From positions 1 through 8,504 of the forward strand of contig DSDB01000625.1 in the NCBI GenBank assembly GCA_011057845.1: a stretch of 8,504 bases of DNA, written 5' to 3'. The notes beneath the pieces were generated by a model. It made no database searches. It worked only from the letters and a program-made list of their open reading frames with translations, and was not told where the DNA came from. Both the position numbers and the translations under genes were made by a program. This document shows, in pieces, positions 1-7,028 of the stretch. Source of the DNA: Phycisphaerales bacterium. GTDB lineage: Bacteria > Planctomycetota > Phycisphaerae > Sedimentisphaerales > Anaerobacaceae. Numbering within the stretch: position 1 is the stretch's first letter; the number at the start of each line of letters is the position of its first letter.

Positions 1-2286
1 GATCTGACCTGGGCGAACAACATGTTTGGCAACGGGGAGGACCCGTTCAAGAACGAGGGCGGGTTCTTCAACAACCCCCAGTTGTACATCGAGTACCGCA
101 ATCGCCTGCGGGAGTTTCATGACCTGCTCTACAACACCGAGCAGATGTATCCGTTGCTGGATGAACTGGCGGCGATGATCGACGACCCCCTGGGCGGGCC
201 TTCGATTGTCGATGCCGACCGGGCGATGTGGGACTACAACCCCATCCTCGTATCCGGCTACGTCAACAGCAGCAAGGCCGGGCACGGGCGGTTCTACCAG
301 CAGGCCGCGACGAAGGACTTTCCCGGTATGGTCCAGATCATGAAGGACTATGTGACGGGCTACCGGGCCTTCAATACGTATTCGGCGGATTCACAGATTC
401 CGTACACGCCGACGGTCACGCCGACGGGGCCGTCGTCCTACCCGGTGAATGCATTGACATTCCGCACGACGCCGTTCAGCGGACCGGGCAGCGGCGGCGG
501 GTTCGCCGCGATGAAGTGGCGGATCGCAGAGATCACGGACCCGGAGGGGCCGTCGTACGACCCGAGCGAGCCCCGCAAATTCGAGATCGAGACGGTGTGG
601 GAGACGCCTGAGATGACGGCCTTCAACGATTCGATCACCATCCCCGCGAGCGTTGTGAAATCGGGGCGGACCTATCGGGTGCGGGTGCGGATGAAGAACA
701 CGACGGGCTGGTGGAGTCACTGGTCGGCCCCGGTGCAGTTCGTCGCGAGCAAGCCCCTGTCGGCCCATGTTACGGAGAACCTGCGGATTACGGAGGTCAT
801 GTACAACCCCGCCCGGCCGCCGGCCGGCAGCCCGTGGGGCAACGACGATTTCGAGTTCATCGAGTTGAAGAACATCGGCGACGAGGCCATCGACCTGACC
901 TATGTGTCGTTCGTGGGCGGCATCACATTCGATTTCAACGGTTCGTCCGTCACCCGTCTGGAGCCCGGCGCATTCGTGCTGGTGGTTCGTGATACGGCCG
1001 CCTTTATGTCTCGTTACGGTTCGGGCTTGAGCGGCCTTATCGCCGGGCAGTACAAGGACAACAGCGCCTCCAACCTGAGCAACAGCGGCGAGACGGTCGA
1101 GCTGGCGGATTACTGGGACGGCACGATTGTCAAATTCGAGTACGGCGACGGCCGCGGCTGGCCCCAGGCGGCGGACGGGGCAGGACATTCGCTGGTTCCG
1201 CTGGACAGGGCCATCGCCGGCCAGCGCGACGGCTCGCTCAACTACAGCGGCAACTGGCGGCACAGCACGTACATCAGCGGGTCGCCCGGCATGGACGATC
1301 CGGTGCTGCCTGATGGGATACTGATCAACGAGGTCATGGCCCACACCGATTACAGCGATCCGCGGCGTCCGGAGTACGATTCCAATGACTGGGTGGAGTT
1401 GTTCAATGGGTCGGCGAACTCGGTGAATCTGGCCGGCTGGTTCCTCAGCGACGATATGGGCAACCCGCGAAAATGGGCGATCCCGGCCGTGTCGGTGCCG
1501 GCCGGTGGACGCATCGTTTTCGATGAGGTCAACGACTTCCACAACCCCATTACGGAGGGCTTCGGGCTCGACAAGGCCGGCGAGGTTGTCGTCCTGTCGT
1601 ATCTGCCGGGCAACACACAGGATCGCATCGTGGACGTGGTCCGGTTCAAGGGCCAGGAGAACTTCGTGTCGTTGGGCCGCTATCCCGACGGCGGGGCGTT
1701 CTGGCATGCGATGGCGCCTTCACGGGGCGCCGCCAACGCCAATCCCATCGCCGACGTAGTGATTGATGAGATCATGTATCATCCGGCGGGCACGAACGAA
1801 GAGTACCTTGAGTTGTACAACCCGACGGCCCAGGCGGTGGTCCTGAGCAACAGCGATGGTACATGGCGAATCGACAGCGGCGTGAACTACAGCTTCCCGC
1901 CGGGGGTTTCGATTCCACCCGGAGGCCGAATTGTCGTCGTCGGTTTTGACCCACAGGTCGAAATGCTGCGACGCCTGCTCTTTGTCAGTCAGTACGAGAC
2001 GGGGGTGTTGACGCCCGGCGTGGACATCTTCGGACCGTGGTCCGGGAACCTCTCGAACAGTTCCGAGCGGTTGGCCCTGGAGCGGCCGCAGGCCCCCGAC
2101 AACCCGGGCGGCGGTGTTTCGTGGGTCATCGTGGACGAGGTTACATACGCGGACACGGTTCCCTGGCCGAGCAGTCCCGACGGCGCCGGCCATGCCCTTC
2201 AGCGTATCAGCGCAGACCCGCGGTACAGCGGCAACGACCCGGCGAACTGGCGGGCGGCAGAGCCCCAGCCGGCCCGTAATCCCTGA
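1..2286 (+). CDS. CotH-like / triple lamin-tail-domain protein, C-terminal part (5' end outside window)
   Basis: The frame is open from base 1 (DLTWANNMFG...), so the Met at 22 is internal and the gene begins upstream. Residues below are counted from that Met. Residues 1-75 resemble the end of a CotH-kinase-like domain: DLTW, then an amphipathic stretch with YRNRLREFHDLLY, then DADRAMWDY. About 140-243 looks fibronectin-III-like (YRVRVRMKN, WWSHWSAPVQF). Three lamin-tail domains follow. They open at about 254 (LRITEVMYNP, FEFIELKNIG), 434 (LINEVMAHTD, DWVELFNGS) and 579 (VVIDEIMYHP, EYLELYNP). The first and third share a closing DGAGH-S/A-L motif (385-391 and 720-726). Proteins of this build are common in Planctomycetota and are usually exported; lamin-tail domains are beta-sandwich modules thought to mediate binding. 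The CotH fold is a secreted protein-kinase-like fold, but its active site lies mostly outside the window, so activity cannot be judged. The protein ends at PARNP with no PEP-CTERM, dockerin or transmembrane anchor. The domain calls are by eye. Confidence 0.85.
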   Translation, partial: DLTWANNMFGNGEDPFKNEGGFFNNPQLYIEYRNRLREFHDLLYNTEQMYPLLDELAAMIDDPLGGPSIVDADRAMWDYNPILVSGYVNSSKAGHGRFYQQAATKDFPGMVQIMKDYVTGYRAFNTYSADSQIPYTPTVTPTGPSSYPVNALTFRTTPFSGPGSGGGFAAMKWRIAEITDPEGPSYDPSEPRKFEIETVWETPEMTAFNDSITIPASVVKSGRTYRVRVRMKNTTGWWSHWSAPVQFVASKPLSAHVTENLRITEVMYNPARPPAGSPWGNDDFEFIELKNIGDEAIDLTYVSFVGGITFDFNGSSVTRLEPGAFVLVVRDTAAFMSRYGSGLSGLIAGQYKDNSASNLSNSGETVELADYWDGTIVKFEYGDGRGWPQAADGAGHSLVPLDRAIAGQRDGSLNYSGNWRHSTYISGSPGMDDPVLPDGILINEVMAHTDYSDPRRPEYDSNDWVELFNGSANSVNLAGWFLSDDMGNPRKWAIPAVSVPAGGRIVFDEVNDFHNPITEGFGLDKAGEVVVLSYLPGNTQDRIVDVVRFKGQENFVSLGRYPDGGAFWHAMAPSRGAANANPIADVVIDEIMYHPAGTNEEYLELYNPTAQAVVLSNSDGTWRIDSGVNYSFPPGVSIPPGGRIVVVGFDPQVEMLRRLLFVSQYETGVLTPGVDIFGPWSGNLSNSSERLALERPQAPDNPGGGVSWVIVDEVTYADTVPWPSSPDGAGHALQRISADPRYSGNDPANWRAAEPQPARNP

Positions 2287-2324
2287 ACAGGTGGGGTTTA
2301 CCCTTGTCGGAAGTTTGCCGGCCC

Positions 2325-2353
2325 TTGCCATTCGCACGGCGCGCGACTATAGT
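2325..2353 (+). promoter_or_regulatory. Sigma70-type promoter for the GNAT-led gene cluster
   Basis: A -35 box TTGCCA (2325-2330) and a -10 box TATAGT (2348-2353) are separated by exactly 17 bp, and each differs from consensus at one base. Transcription would begin near 2360, giving an untranslated leader of about 58 bases before the ATG at 2418. The promoter sits in the gap after the upstream gene's stop (2286) and is one of the few AT-containing spots in a GC-rich region. It probably drives the GNAT gene and, by read-through, the three closely spaced genes after it. This is inferred from the boxes alone. Confidence 0.6.
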
Positions 2354-2417
2354 AACAAGCCGCCTGGAGCGCATCCTGTCAGAGGCGATAAGCCGGGGAT
2401 GGCGCGGCGGCTTGGTT

Positions 2418-2867
2418 ATGGACATCCGATACGCCCGAGACAACGACCTGGAATTCCTGATTGCCGGTCTGCAGGACAACCGTGCTATAGAGCGTCGGCG
2501 CGAGGATGAGAGGGCCGCATCGACGACCGACATAGGCGAACTGCGGCAGGCGATTCGTGAGGGGACCATCCGCGTGCTCGAAGATGAGGGCGAGCCGGTG
2601 GCATTTCTGTATTTCCGCACGGACTTTGACGTCCTCTACATCCGCGGGCCATTCTTCTGGATCGACCTGGTCTACGTGCGGAAGGACTATCGAAGGCGGG
2701 GGTTGGGTCGGCGGCTCTATGAGGATGCCCTGACCATCGCGCGGGAGAGGGGCTTCGAACGGGTCGTTGTCGATGTGTTCGAGGCCAATGAGGGTTCGCG
2801 GCGATTTCACCGACAACTGGGGTTTGAGCCTGTCTACACGATCTATCAAAGACCCGTCCGGCCGTGA
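2418..2867 (+). CDS. GNAT-family N-acetyltransferase
   Basis: A 149-aa cytoplasmic protein with the GNAT fold, which transfers an acetyl group from acetyl-CoA to an amine. The N-terminus MDIRYARDNDLEFL is the usual GNAT beta1-alpha1 opening. The acetyl-CoA pyrophosphate-binding motif A is clear: DLVYVRKDYRRRGLGRRLYEDA, with the R-R-x-G-x-G signature at about residues 93-98. The C-terminal part (VVVDVFEANEGSRRFHRQLGF, then a closing strand) matches the last GNAT helix and strand, where N-E-G-S-R-R-F replaces the common N-x-x-A-x-x-F/L pattern. The frame opens at a TTG at 2304, but that adds 38 Arg-rich residues unlike the family and lies upstream of the predicted transcription start, so ATG 2418 is preferred. 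No canonical Shine-Dalgarno precedes it. The acceptor substrate cannot be told from the sequence. It leads a co-directional cluster, 21 bp before the next gene. Confidence 0.88.
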   Translation: MDIRYARDNDLEFLIAGLQDNRAIERRREDERAASTTDIGELRQAIREGTIRVLEDEGEPVAFLYFRTDFDVLYIRGPFFWIDLVYVRKDYRRRGLGRRLYEDALTIARERGFERVVVDVFEANEGSRRFHRQLGFEPVYTIYQRPVRP

Positions 2868-2878
2868 CTGGGTCCTTC

Positions 2879-2883
2879 AGGAG
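2879..2883 (+). promoter_or_regulatory. Shine-Dalgarno site of the 530-aa secreted protein
   Basis: AGGAG lies 5 bases before the ATG at 2889 and fixes that start. It sits in the 21-bp gap after the GNAT stop, leaving no room for a separate promoter, which supports co-transcription with the GNAT gene. Confidence 0.7.
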
Positions 2884-2888
2884 ACACC

Positions 2889-4481
2889 ATGAAACATGTT
2901 GTGGGAATCGCCGTTATCATGCTGATGATCGTTTTGCCGTCGCGGGCCGGCGAAAATGAACGGTTGAACGTGCAGGTAGGCCTCAAACAGGCTCGGAGGT
3001 CCGCGCAAATTGCCGGATACTCGTTGAGCAAGGTACACCGGTGGCTGCACGAAAAGGCCCTGCCGCAGATCGATCCGGCAACGGGGCTGTACCGGGCGGA
3101 TGGTTACTGGAATTACCGCGACACGGCCGCCGACTGCTATCCGTTCTTTGCCTGGGCGGCCTACGTGGTGGACAGGGAGGTCCTCGACGGGCCCGTGCGG
3201 GATGTGCTCCACGCGGAGATGAGGCTGTGTAACCACGTCGATCGGATTCCTGTTCCGTGGGATTTTGCGCGGGGCGCGAAGGTGGAGAACTTCGCGTGGG
3301 ACGCCATGGTGTTCGAGGCTTCCGAGTATGTAAAGGACGGTCTGATCGCCATTGTCGAGGCCACGGGCAAGGACGAGTGGTTTGAGCGGATGAAGGGGAT
3401 TGAGGAGGACCTGTGGAAACATGCCAAGGTGGAGACGCCGTTCGGCAGGATCGTCTCGACCAACGTGGAGGTCAACGGCGAGCAGTTGCAGGCCCTGGCG
3501 AGGCTCTACGCGATGACGGGCGACGGGCGGTTTCTGGAATGGGCCGAGCGGCTGGGGGATTACTACCTGTCACAGGAGGATTTCGTGCCGACGCGGCTGC
3601 GGGACCATGGGTGCGAGATCATTGGCGGGTTGGGGCTGCTCTACGCCGTCGAATCGGAGCATCGGCCGGACAAGGCGCAGTGGTATCGTCCGCGGCTGGA
3701 GCGGATGTTCGACAGGATTCTGGCGACCGGGTGTAACGAGGACGGCATCATGTACAACCACCTGACGGCGCGGGATGGGTCCAATGGAGCCCTGAGCGAC
3801 GGGTGGGGGTACAATTACGTGGGGTTTCTATGCCATGACACGGCGAGCGGCGCGGATCGGTATCGCCGCCCCGTCGAACGGACGCTGAAGAATCTGAGCA
3901 AACCGTTGTATCAGAACTACCCGTGGGAGGGCACGTCCATTGACGGCTTCGCCGATTCGATTGAGGGGTGCATCTACCTGCTCAACCGCCTGCCGGTCGA
4001 TGAGGCCATTGCGTGGGTGGACCGCGAGATGGCGGCCAACGTCGTCCGGTCGGCCGAGCCCCTGGAGACGGCGGAGCTTTGGGGCACGATGAAGCTCCAG
4101 GCCAATGGCGTGCGGACGGTGTTGATGCACGCGCTGATGCACACACAGGGCCTGATCGCAAGGCCCTGGCGGCGGGACCTCAATCTCGGGGCCGCGAGGG
4201 TCGGCGACGATCTGGCGGTCGAGGTCGAGGCCAGGCAGCCGTGGAAGGGCAGGCTTGTCTTTGATATCCCGCGGCACCGGTTGTACATGGGATTTGCGAA
4301 GGACTGGCCGCGGATGAACACCTTACCCGAATGGTTTACCGTTGAGCCTGACGGCGAGTATGTAATCCGACGCGGTCGCGGTTCGGAACCGACAACGCAC
4401 CGCGGCAATGCAATGCGAGAGGGATTGGAACTTGAACTGGAGGCAGGCGTGCCGGTGCGTCTGCTGGTTCGGCCGCGGTGA
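2889..4481 (+). CDS. Secreted (alpha/alpha)-toroid protein, probable carbohydrate-active enzyme of unassigned family
   Basis: A 530-aa protein that I cannot assign to a named family. Residues 1-20 form a Sec signal peptide: K2/H3, a hydrophobic core VVGIAVIMLMIVL, and an S-R-A cleavage site before G21. No lipobox Cys is present. The body shows repeated helix pairs spaced as in six-hairpin toroids such as GH88/GH105, GH127 and AGE epimerases: about 78-110 (DTAADCYPFFAWAAY), 144-175, 198-230 (EQLQALARLYAMTGDGRFLEWAE), 240-285 (HGCEIIGGLGLLYA), 304-340 (DGWGYNYVGF) and 352-385, then 406-425. Conserved-looking polar and aromatic clusters that could line a sugar-binding pocket are W74-N75-Y76-R77-D78, Y289-N290-H291, D304-G-W-G-Y-N-Y and D352-G-F-A-D-S-I-E359. 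About 428-530 is a beta-rich C-terminal domain (DDLAVEVEA, GRLVFDIPR, ELELEAGVPVRLLV) like the C-terminal sandwich of such enzymes. A glycoside hydrolase, lyase or uronyl epimerase role is inference. A good ribosome binding site precedes the ATG. Confidence 0.75.
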   Translation: MKHVVGIAVIMLMIVLPSRAGENERLNVQVGLKQARRSAQIAGYSLSKVHRWLHEKALPQIDPATGLYRADGYWNYRDTAADCYPFFAWAAYVVDREVLDGPVRDVLHAEMRLCNHVDRIPVPWDFARGAKVENFAWDAMVFEASEYVKDGLIAIVEATGKDEWFERMKGIEEDLWKHAKVETPFGRIVSTNVEVNGEQLQALARLYAMTGDGRFLEWAERLGDYYLSQEDFVPTRLRDHGCEIIGGLGLLYAVESEHRPDKAQWYRPRLERMFDRILATGCNEDGIMYNHLTARDGSNGALSDGWGYNYVGFLCHDTASGADRYRRPVERTLKNLSKPLYQNYPWEGTSIDGFADSIEGCIYLLNRLPVDEAIAWVDREMAANVVRSAEPLETAELWGTMKLQANGVRTVLMHALMHTQGLIARPWRRDLNLGAARVGDDLAVEVEARQPWKGRLVFDIPRHRLYMGFAKDWPRMNTLPEWFTVEPDGEYVIRRGRGSEPTTHRGNAMREGLELELEAGVPVRLLVRPR

Positions 4482-4499
4482 GGTGAGATTGCCCATGAG

Positions 4500-4505
4500 A
4501 AGGAG
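4500..4505 (+). promoter_or_regulatory. Shine-Dalgarno site of the 60-aa mini-protein
   Basis: AAGGAG lies 6 bases before the ATG at 4512, in the 30-bp gap after the preceding stop. Its strength and spacing argue that the short reading frame is still translated. Confidence 0.65.
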
Positions 4506-4511
4506 ACTCGA

Positions 4512-4694
4512 ATGAAGAACGGACTGTTGGCAAGGTTGGCGTGCTTGGCGGGTATTGCCCTGGCGGCGGCCGGGGCGACGGTGGCCAAGGATATTGAAGA
4601 AACGCCGGCCGGTGATAAGATGGTGATTCTGCGCGACCCGTGGGGCGTGCCGATTCAGTTCCTGACACGGGTCGAGCCGATGGTTGATTTCTGA
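4512..4694 (+). CDS. Small secreted protein, probable truncated VOC/glyoxalase-domain remnant
   Basis: A 60-aa reading frame with two distinct halves. Residues 1-25 form a convincing Sec signal peptide: K2, then a Leu/Ala-rich core, with A-T-V-A before K26. Residues 27-60 read like the last strands of a vicinal-oxygen-chelate (VOC/glyoxalase I/bleomycin-resistance) domain. AGDKMVILRDPWGVPIQFL matches the family's closing pattern: a hydrophobic strand, then R-D-P-x-G-x-P-I-x-L. The rest of a VOC domain, normally about 110-130 residues, is missing between the signal peptide and this tail, so an in-frame internal deletion of a once full-length exported VOC protein is the simplest reading. The product could not form the usual metal-binding VOC site alone. 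The frame has no internal stop, has a strong ribosome binding site, and sits 21 bp before tex. It may be a translated relic or a repurposed small protein. The VOC match is by eye over a short stretch. Confidence 0.6.
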   Translation: MKNGLLARLACLAGIALAAAGATVAKDIEETPAGDKMVILRDPWGVPIQFLTRVEPMVDF

Positions 4695-4702
4695 GGTGAT
4701 GG

Positions 4703-4708
4703 AAGGAG
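4703..4708 (+). promoter_or_regulatory. Shine-Dalgarno site that sets the TTG start of tex
   Basis: AAGGAG (within GGAAGGAG, 4701-4708) lies 7 bases before TTG 4716. The only nearby ATG, at 4699, is out of frame and lies upstream of this site, so the tex start is TTG 4716, giving the normal Tex N-terminus (NQGYIETIAKELGV). Confidence 0.75.
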
Positions 4709-4715
4709 TACGGCG

Positions 4716-7025
4716 TTGAACCAGGGCTATATTGAGACGATTGCGAAGGAGTTGGGTGTTCGGGCCGGGCAGGTGCTGGCGGCGGCGGTACTGCTTGAGG
4801 ACGGGGCGACCGTGCCGTTTATCGCCCGATACCGCAAGGAGGCGACTGGCAGTCTCGACGAGACGGCCATCACGGCGGTTCGGGATCGGCTGGCCAGGCT
4901 CAAGGAGTTGGATGAGCGGAGAGAGGCTATCCTCAAATCGCTTGACGAACGGGGGTTGCTGACGGATGAACTGCGGGCGAAAGTCCTGGCGGCTGAGACG
5001 ATGACGGTGCTCGAAGATGTTTACCTGCCGTTTCGTCCGAAGCGGCGAACACGCGGGACGATCGCCAAGGAGAAGGGGCTGGAGCCGCTGGCGGAGTGGG
5101 TTTTTGCGCAGGATGCGTCGGTCGATCCAGCGATGGAGGCGGCGAAGTTCATCGACGCCGAGAAAGGCGTGGCGACGGTGGAGGAGGCGCTGGCCGGGGC
5201 GCGCGATATTATCGCCGAGTGGGTCAATGAGTATCAGACGGCGCGGGAGCGCATAAGGGAGTTGTTTTTCAAAGAGGGGGTCTTCACATCCAAGGTAATT
5301 GTGGGCAAGGAGGCCGAGGGCAACAAGTTTGAGAACTACTTCGACTGGACCGAGCCGGTGTCCAAGGCGCCGTCGCACCGGATTCTGGCGATGCGGCGAG
5401 GGGAGAACGAGGGGTATCTGATCCTCCGTGTGACGGCGCCGCAGGACCAGGCGATCCGCATTCTCCAGACGCTGTTCCTGAAGGCCCCGTGTCCGTGCCG
5501 CGACCAGGTGGCCGAGGCGGTTACCGATGCCTACAAGCGGCTGTTGGCGCCGTCAATGGAGACGGAGGTTCGCAGTGCGACCAAGGAGCGGGCCGATGGG
5601 CAGGCCATCGAGGTCTTCGCGGAGAACCTGCGGCAGCTTCTGTTGGCGCCGCCGCTGGGGCAGAAAAATGTCCTGGCGCTGGACCCGGGCTTTCGCACGG
5701 GCTGTAAGGTGGTCTGTCTGGATCGACAGGGCAAGCTGCTGCATACGGACGTGGTGTATCCGCACCAGAGTCAGGCCCAGGCGGCGGCCGATGCGGTGAA
5801 GATCGTTCAGATGTGCAAGGTGTTCAACATCGAAGCCATCGCGGTGGGCAACGGGACGGCCGGGAGGGAGACCGAGGCCTGGGTCCGCGGGATCGGGCTG
5901 GGGCGTGAAATCCTCATCGTGATGGTCAACGAAAGCGGGGCATCGGTGTACTCGGCGTCGCCGGTGGCCAGGGAGGAGTTCCCGGACCATGACGTGACGG
6001 TGCGCGGGGCTGTATCCATCGGCAGACGGTTGTTGGACCCGCTGGCGGAATTAGTCAAGATCGATCCCAAGAGCATCGGGGTCGGGCAGTACCAGCACGA
6101 TGTCGACCAGGGACGGCTCAAGCAGGGGCTCGACGATGGGGTCGTCAGTTGCGTCAACAGCGTCGGCGTCGAGGTCAATACCGCGAGCAAGCCGCTGTTG
6201 ATGTATGTCTCAGGGCTGGGACCGCACCTGGCGCAGAATATCGTCGGCTATCGCGATGAGCATGGACCCTTCCGCTGCCGCGAGCAGCTCAAGGACGTGC
6301 CCCGGCTGGGCGCGCGGGCCTTCGAGCAGGCGGCCGGGTTCCTGCGGATACGCGACGGCGTCCATCCGCTCGACGGCAGCGCCGTGCACCCGGAGAGCTA
6401 CCCCATTGTCGATGCGATGGCGGCGGACGTGGGCTGTTCGGTGGTGGACCTGATGCGAGATGCGTCGCTGCGTAGCAGGATCGACCTGAAGAAGTATGTC
6501 AGCCAGACGGTCGGGATGCCGACCTTGACCGATATCATGCAGGAATTGGCCAAGCCGGGGCGCGATCCGCGGGAGAAGTTCGAGGTCTTCAGTTTTGCCG
6601 AGGGCGTGGAGAAGCTGGAGGACCTCAAGCCGGGGATGCGGATACCGGGGATCGTTACAAATATCACGGCGTTCGGGGCCTTCGTCGATGTGGGCGTGCA
6701 TCAGGATGGACTGATTCATATCAGTCAGTTGTCGGATGGTTTCGTCAAGGACCCGGCGGACGTGGTCAAGGTGCATCAGAAGGTGTTGGTGACGGTGCTG
6801 GAGATCGATCCGCAGCGCAAGCGCATATCGCTGTCGATGAAAAGCGGGGAAAAGCCCGCCCCAAAGCGTGAGGCAAAACCCCATCGGAAAGAGCCTCCCA
6901 GGAAGCAGAAGCCGGCCAGGCCGTCGCCGGCAAAAGCGAGACCGGCCAAGCCGAAACCACCGGCGCCGGGATCGACGATCAGAAGCGACATACCGTTGAT
7001 CGATCAGTTGACCCTGGGGCGGTAG
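4716..7025 (+). CDS. tex: Tex, transcription accessory / RNA-binding protein
   Basis: A 769-aa protein of normal Tex length with the full domain order. Residues 1-200 form the helical N-terminus, with the Tex signature PFIARYRKEATGSLDE at about 34-49 and a further signature around VYLPFRPKRRTRGTIAKEKG. Residues 318-445 form the YqgF/RNase H-like domain, opening NVLALDPGFRTGCK. Residues 490-560 are the helix-hairpin-helix region (ASKPLLMYVSGLGPHLAQNI, then GPFRCREQL and RLGARAFEQAAGFLRI). Residues 637-709 form an S1 RNA-binding domain (IVTNITAFGAFVDVGVHQDG, LIHISQLS, RKRISLSMK). A 60-residue Lys/Arg/Pro/Ala-rich tail follows and ends IPLIDQLTLGR. Tex proteins are cytoplasmic, bind nucleic acid and act on transcription complexes; in Bordetella and Pseudomonas they affect expression of stress or virulence genes. 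The gene starts at TTG with a strong ribosome binding site, 21 bp after the mini-protein. It ends 3 bp short of the stop of a convergent gene. Confidence 0.97.
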   Translation: MNQGYIETIAKELGVRAGQVLAAAVLLEDGATVPFIARYRKEATGSLDETAITAVRDRLARLKELDERREAILKSLDERGLLTDELRAKVLAAETMTVLEDVYLPFRPKRRTRGTIAKEKGLEPLAEWVFAQDASVDPAMEAAKFIDAEKGVATVEEALAGARDIIAEWVNEYQTARERIRELFFKEGVFTSKVIVGKEAEGNKFENYFDWTEPVSKAPSHRILAMRRGENEGYLILRVTAPQDQAIRILQTLFLKAPCPCRDQVAEAVTDAYKRLLAPSMETEVRSATKERADGQAIEVFAENLRQLLLAPPLGQKNVLALDPGFRTGCKVVCLDRQGKLLHTDVVYPHQSQAQAAADAVKIVQMCKVFNIEAIAVGNGTAGRETEAWVRGIGLGREILIVMVNESGASVYSASPVAREEFPDHDVTVRGAVSIGRRLLDPLAELVKIDPKSIGVGQYQHDVDQGRLKQGLDDGVVSCVNSVGVEVNTASKPLLMYVSGLGPHLAQNIVGYRDEHGPFRCREQLKDVPRLGARAFEQAAGFLRIRDGVHPLDGSAVHPESYPIVDAMAADVGCSVVDLMRDASLRSRIDLKKYVSQTVGMPTLTDIMQELAKPGRDPREKFEVFSFAEGVEKLEDLKPGMRIPGIVTNITAFGAFVDVGVHQDGLIHISQLSDGFVKDPADVVKVHQKVLVTVLEIDPQRKRISLSMKSGEKPAPKREAKPHRKEPPRKQKPARPSPAKARPAKPKPPAPGSTIRSDIPLIDQLTLGR

Positions 7026-7028
7026 GCG

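Noticed and set aside
411..430. Short direct repeat ACGCCGACGG (twice) in the first gene
   Set aside because: It encodes a Thr/Pro linker (TPTVTPTG) between domains, so codon reuse in a low-complexity linker explains it.
391..1707. 438-codon open frame on the minus strand opposite the lamin-tail-domain gene
   Set aside because: It is rich in Arg, Val, His and Pro, has no recognisable domain, and lies wholly antisense to a convincing gene. Long antisense frames are expected in GC-rich DNA.
2296..2305. GGGT-TT-ACCC inverted repeat just after the first gene, as a possible terminator
   Set aside because: The stem is only 4 bp with a 2-base loop and no T-tract follows, so it is too weak to call.
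4495..4515. Six-codon mini-frame (MRRRLE, stop) overlapping the start of the 60-aa gene, as in a leader or coupling peptide
   Set aside because: Its codons are the Shine-Dalgarno sequence itself and it has no ribosome binding site of its own, so chance is the simpler explanation.
4323..5378. 351-codon minus-strand open frame spanning the toroid 3' end, the mini-protein and tex
   Set aside because: It runs across three well-supported plus-strand genes, its composition (Arg, Leu, His, Gln-rich) is typical of a frame shadow, and no motif is visible.
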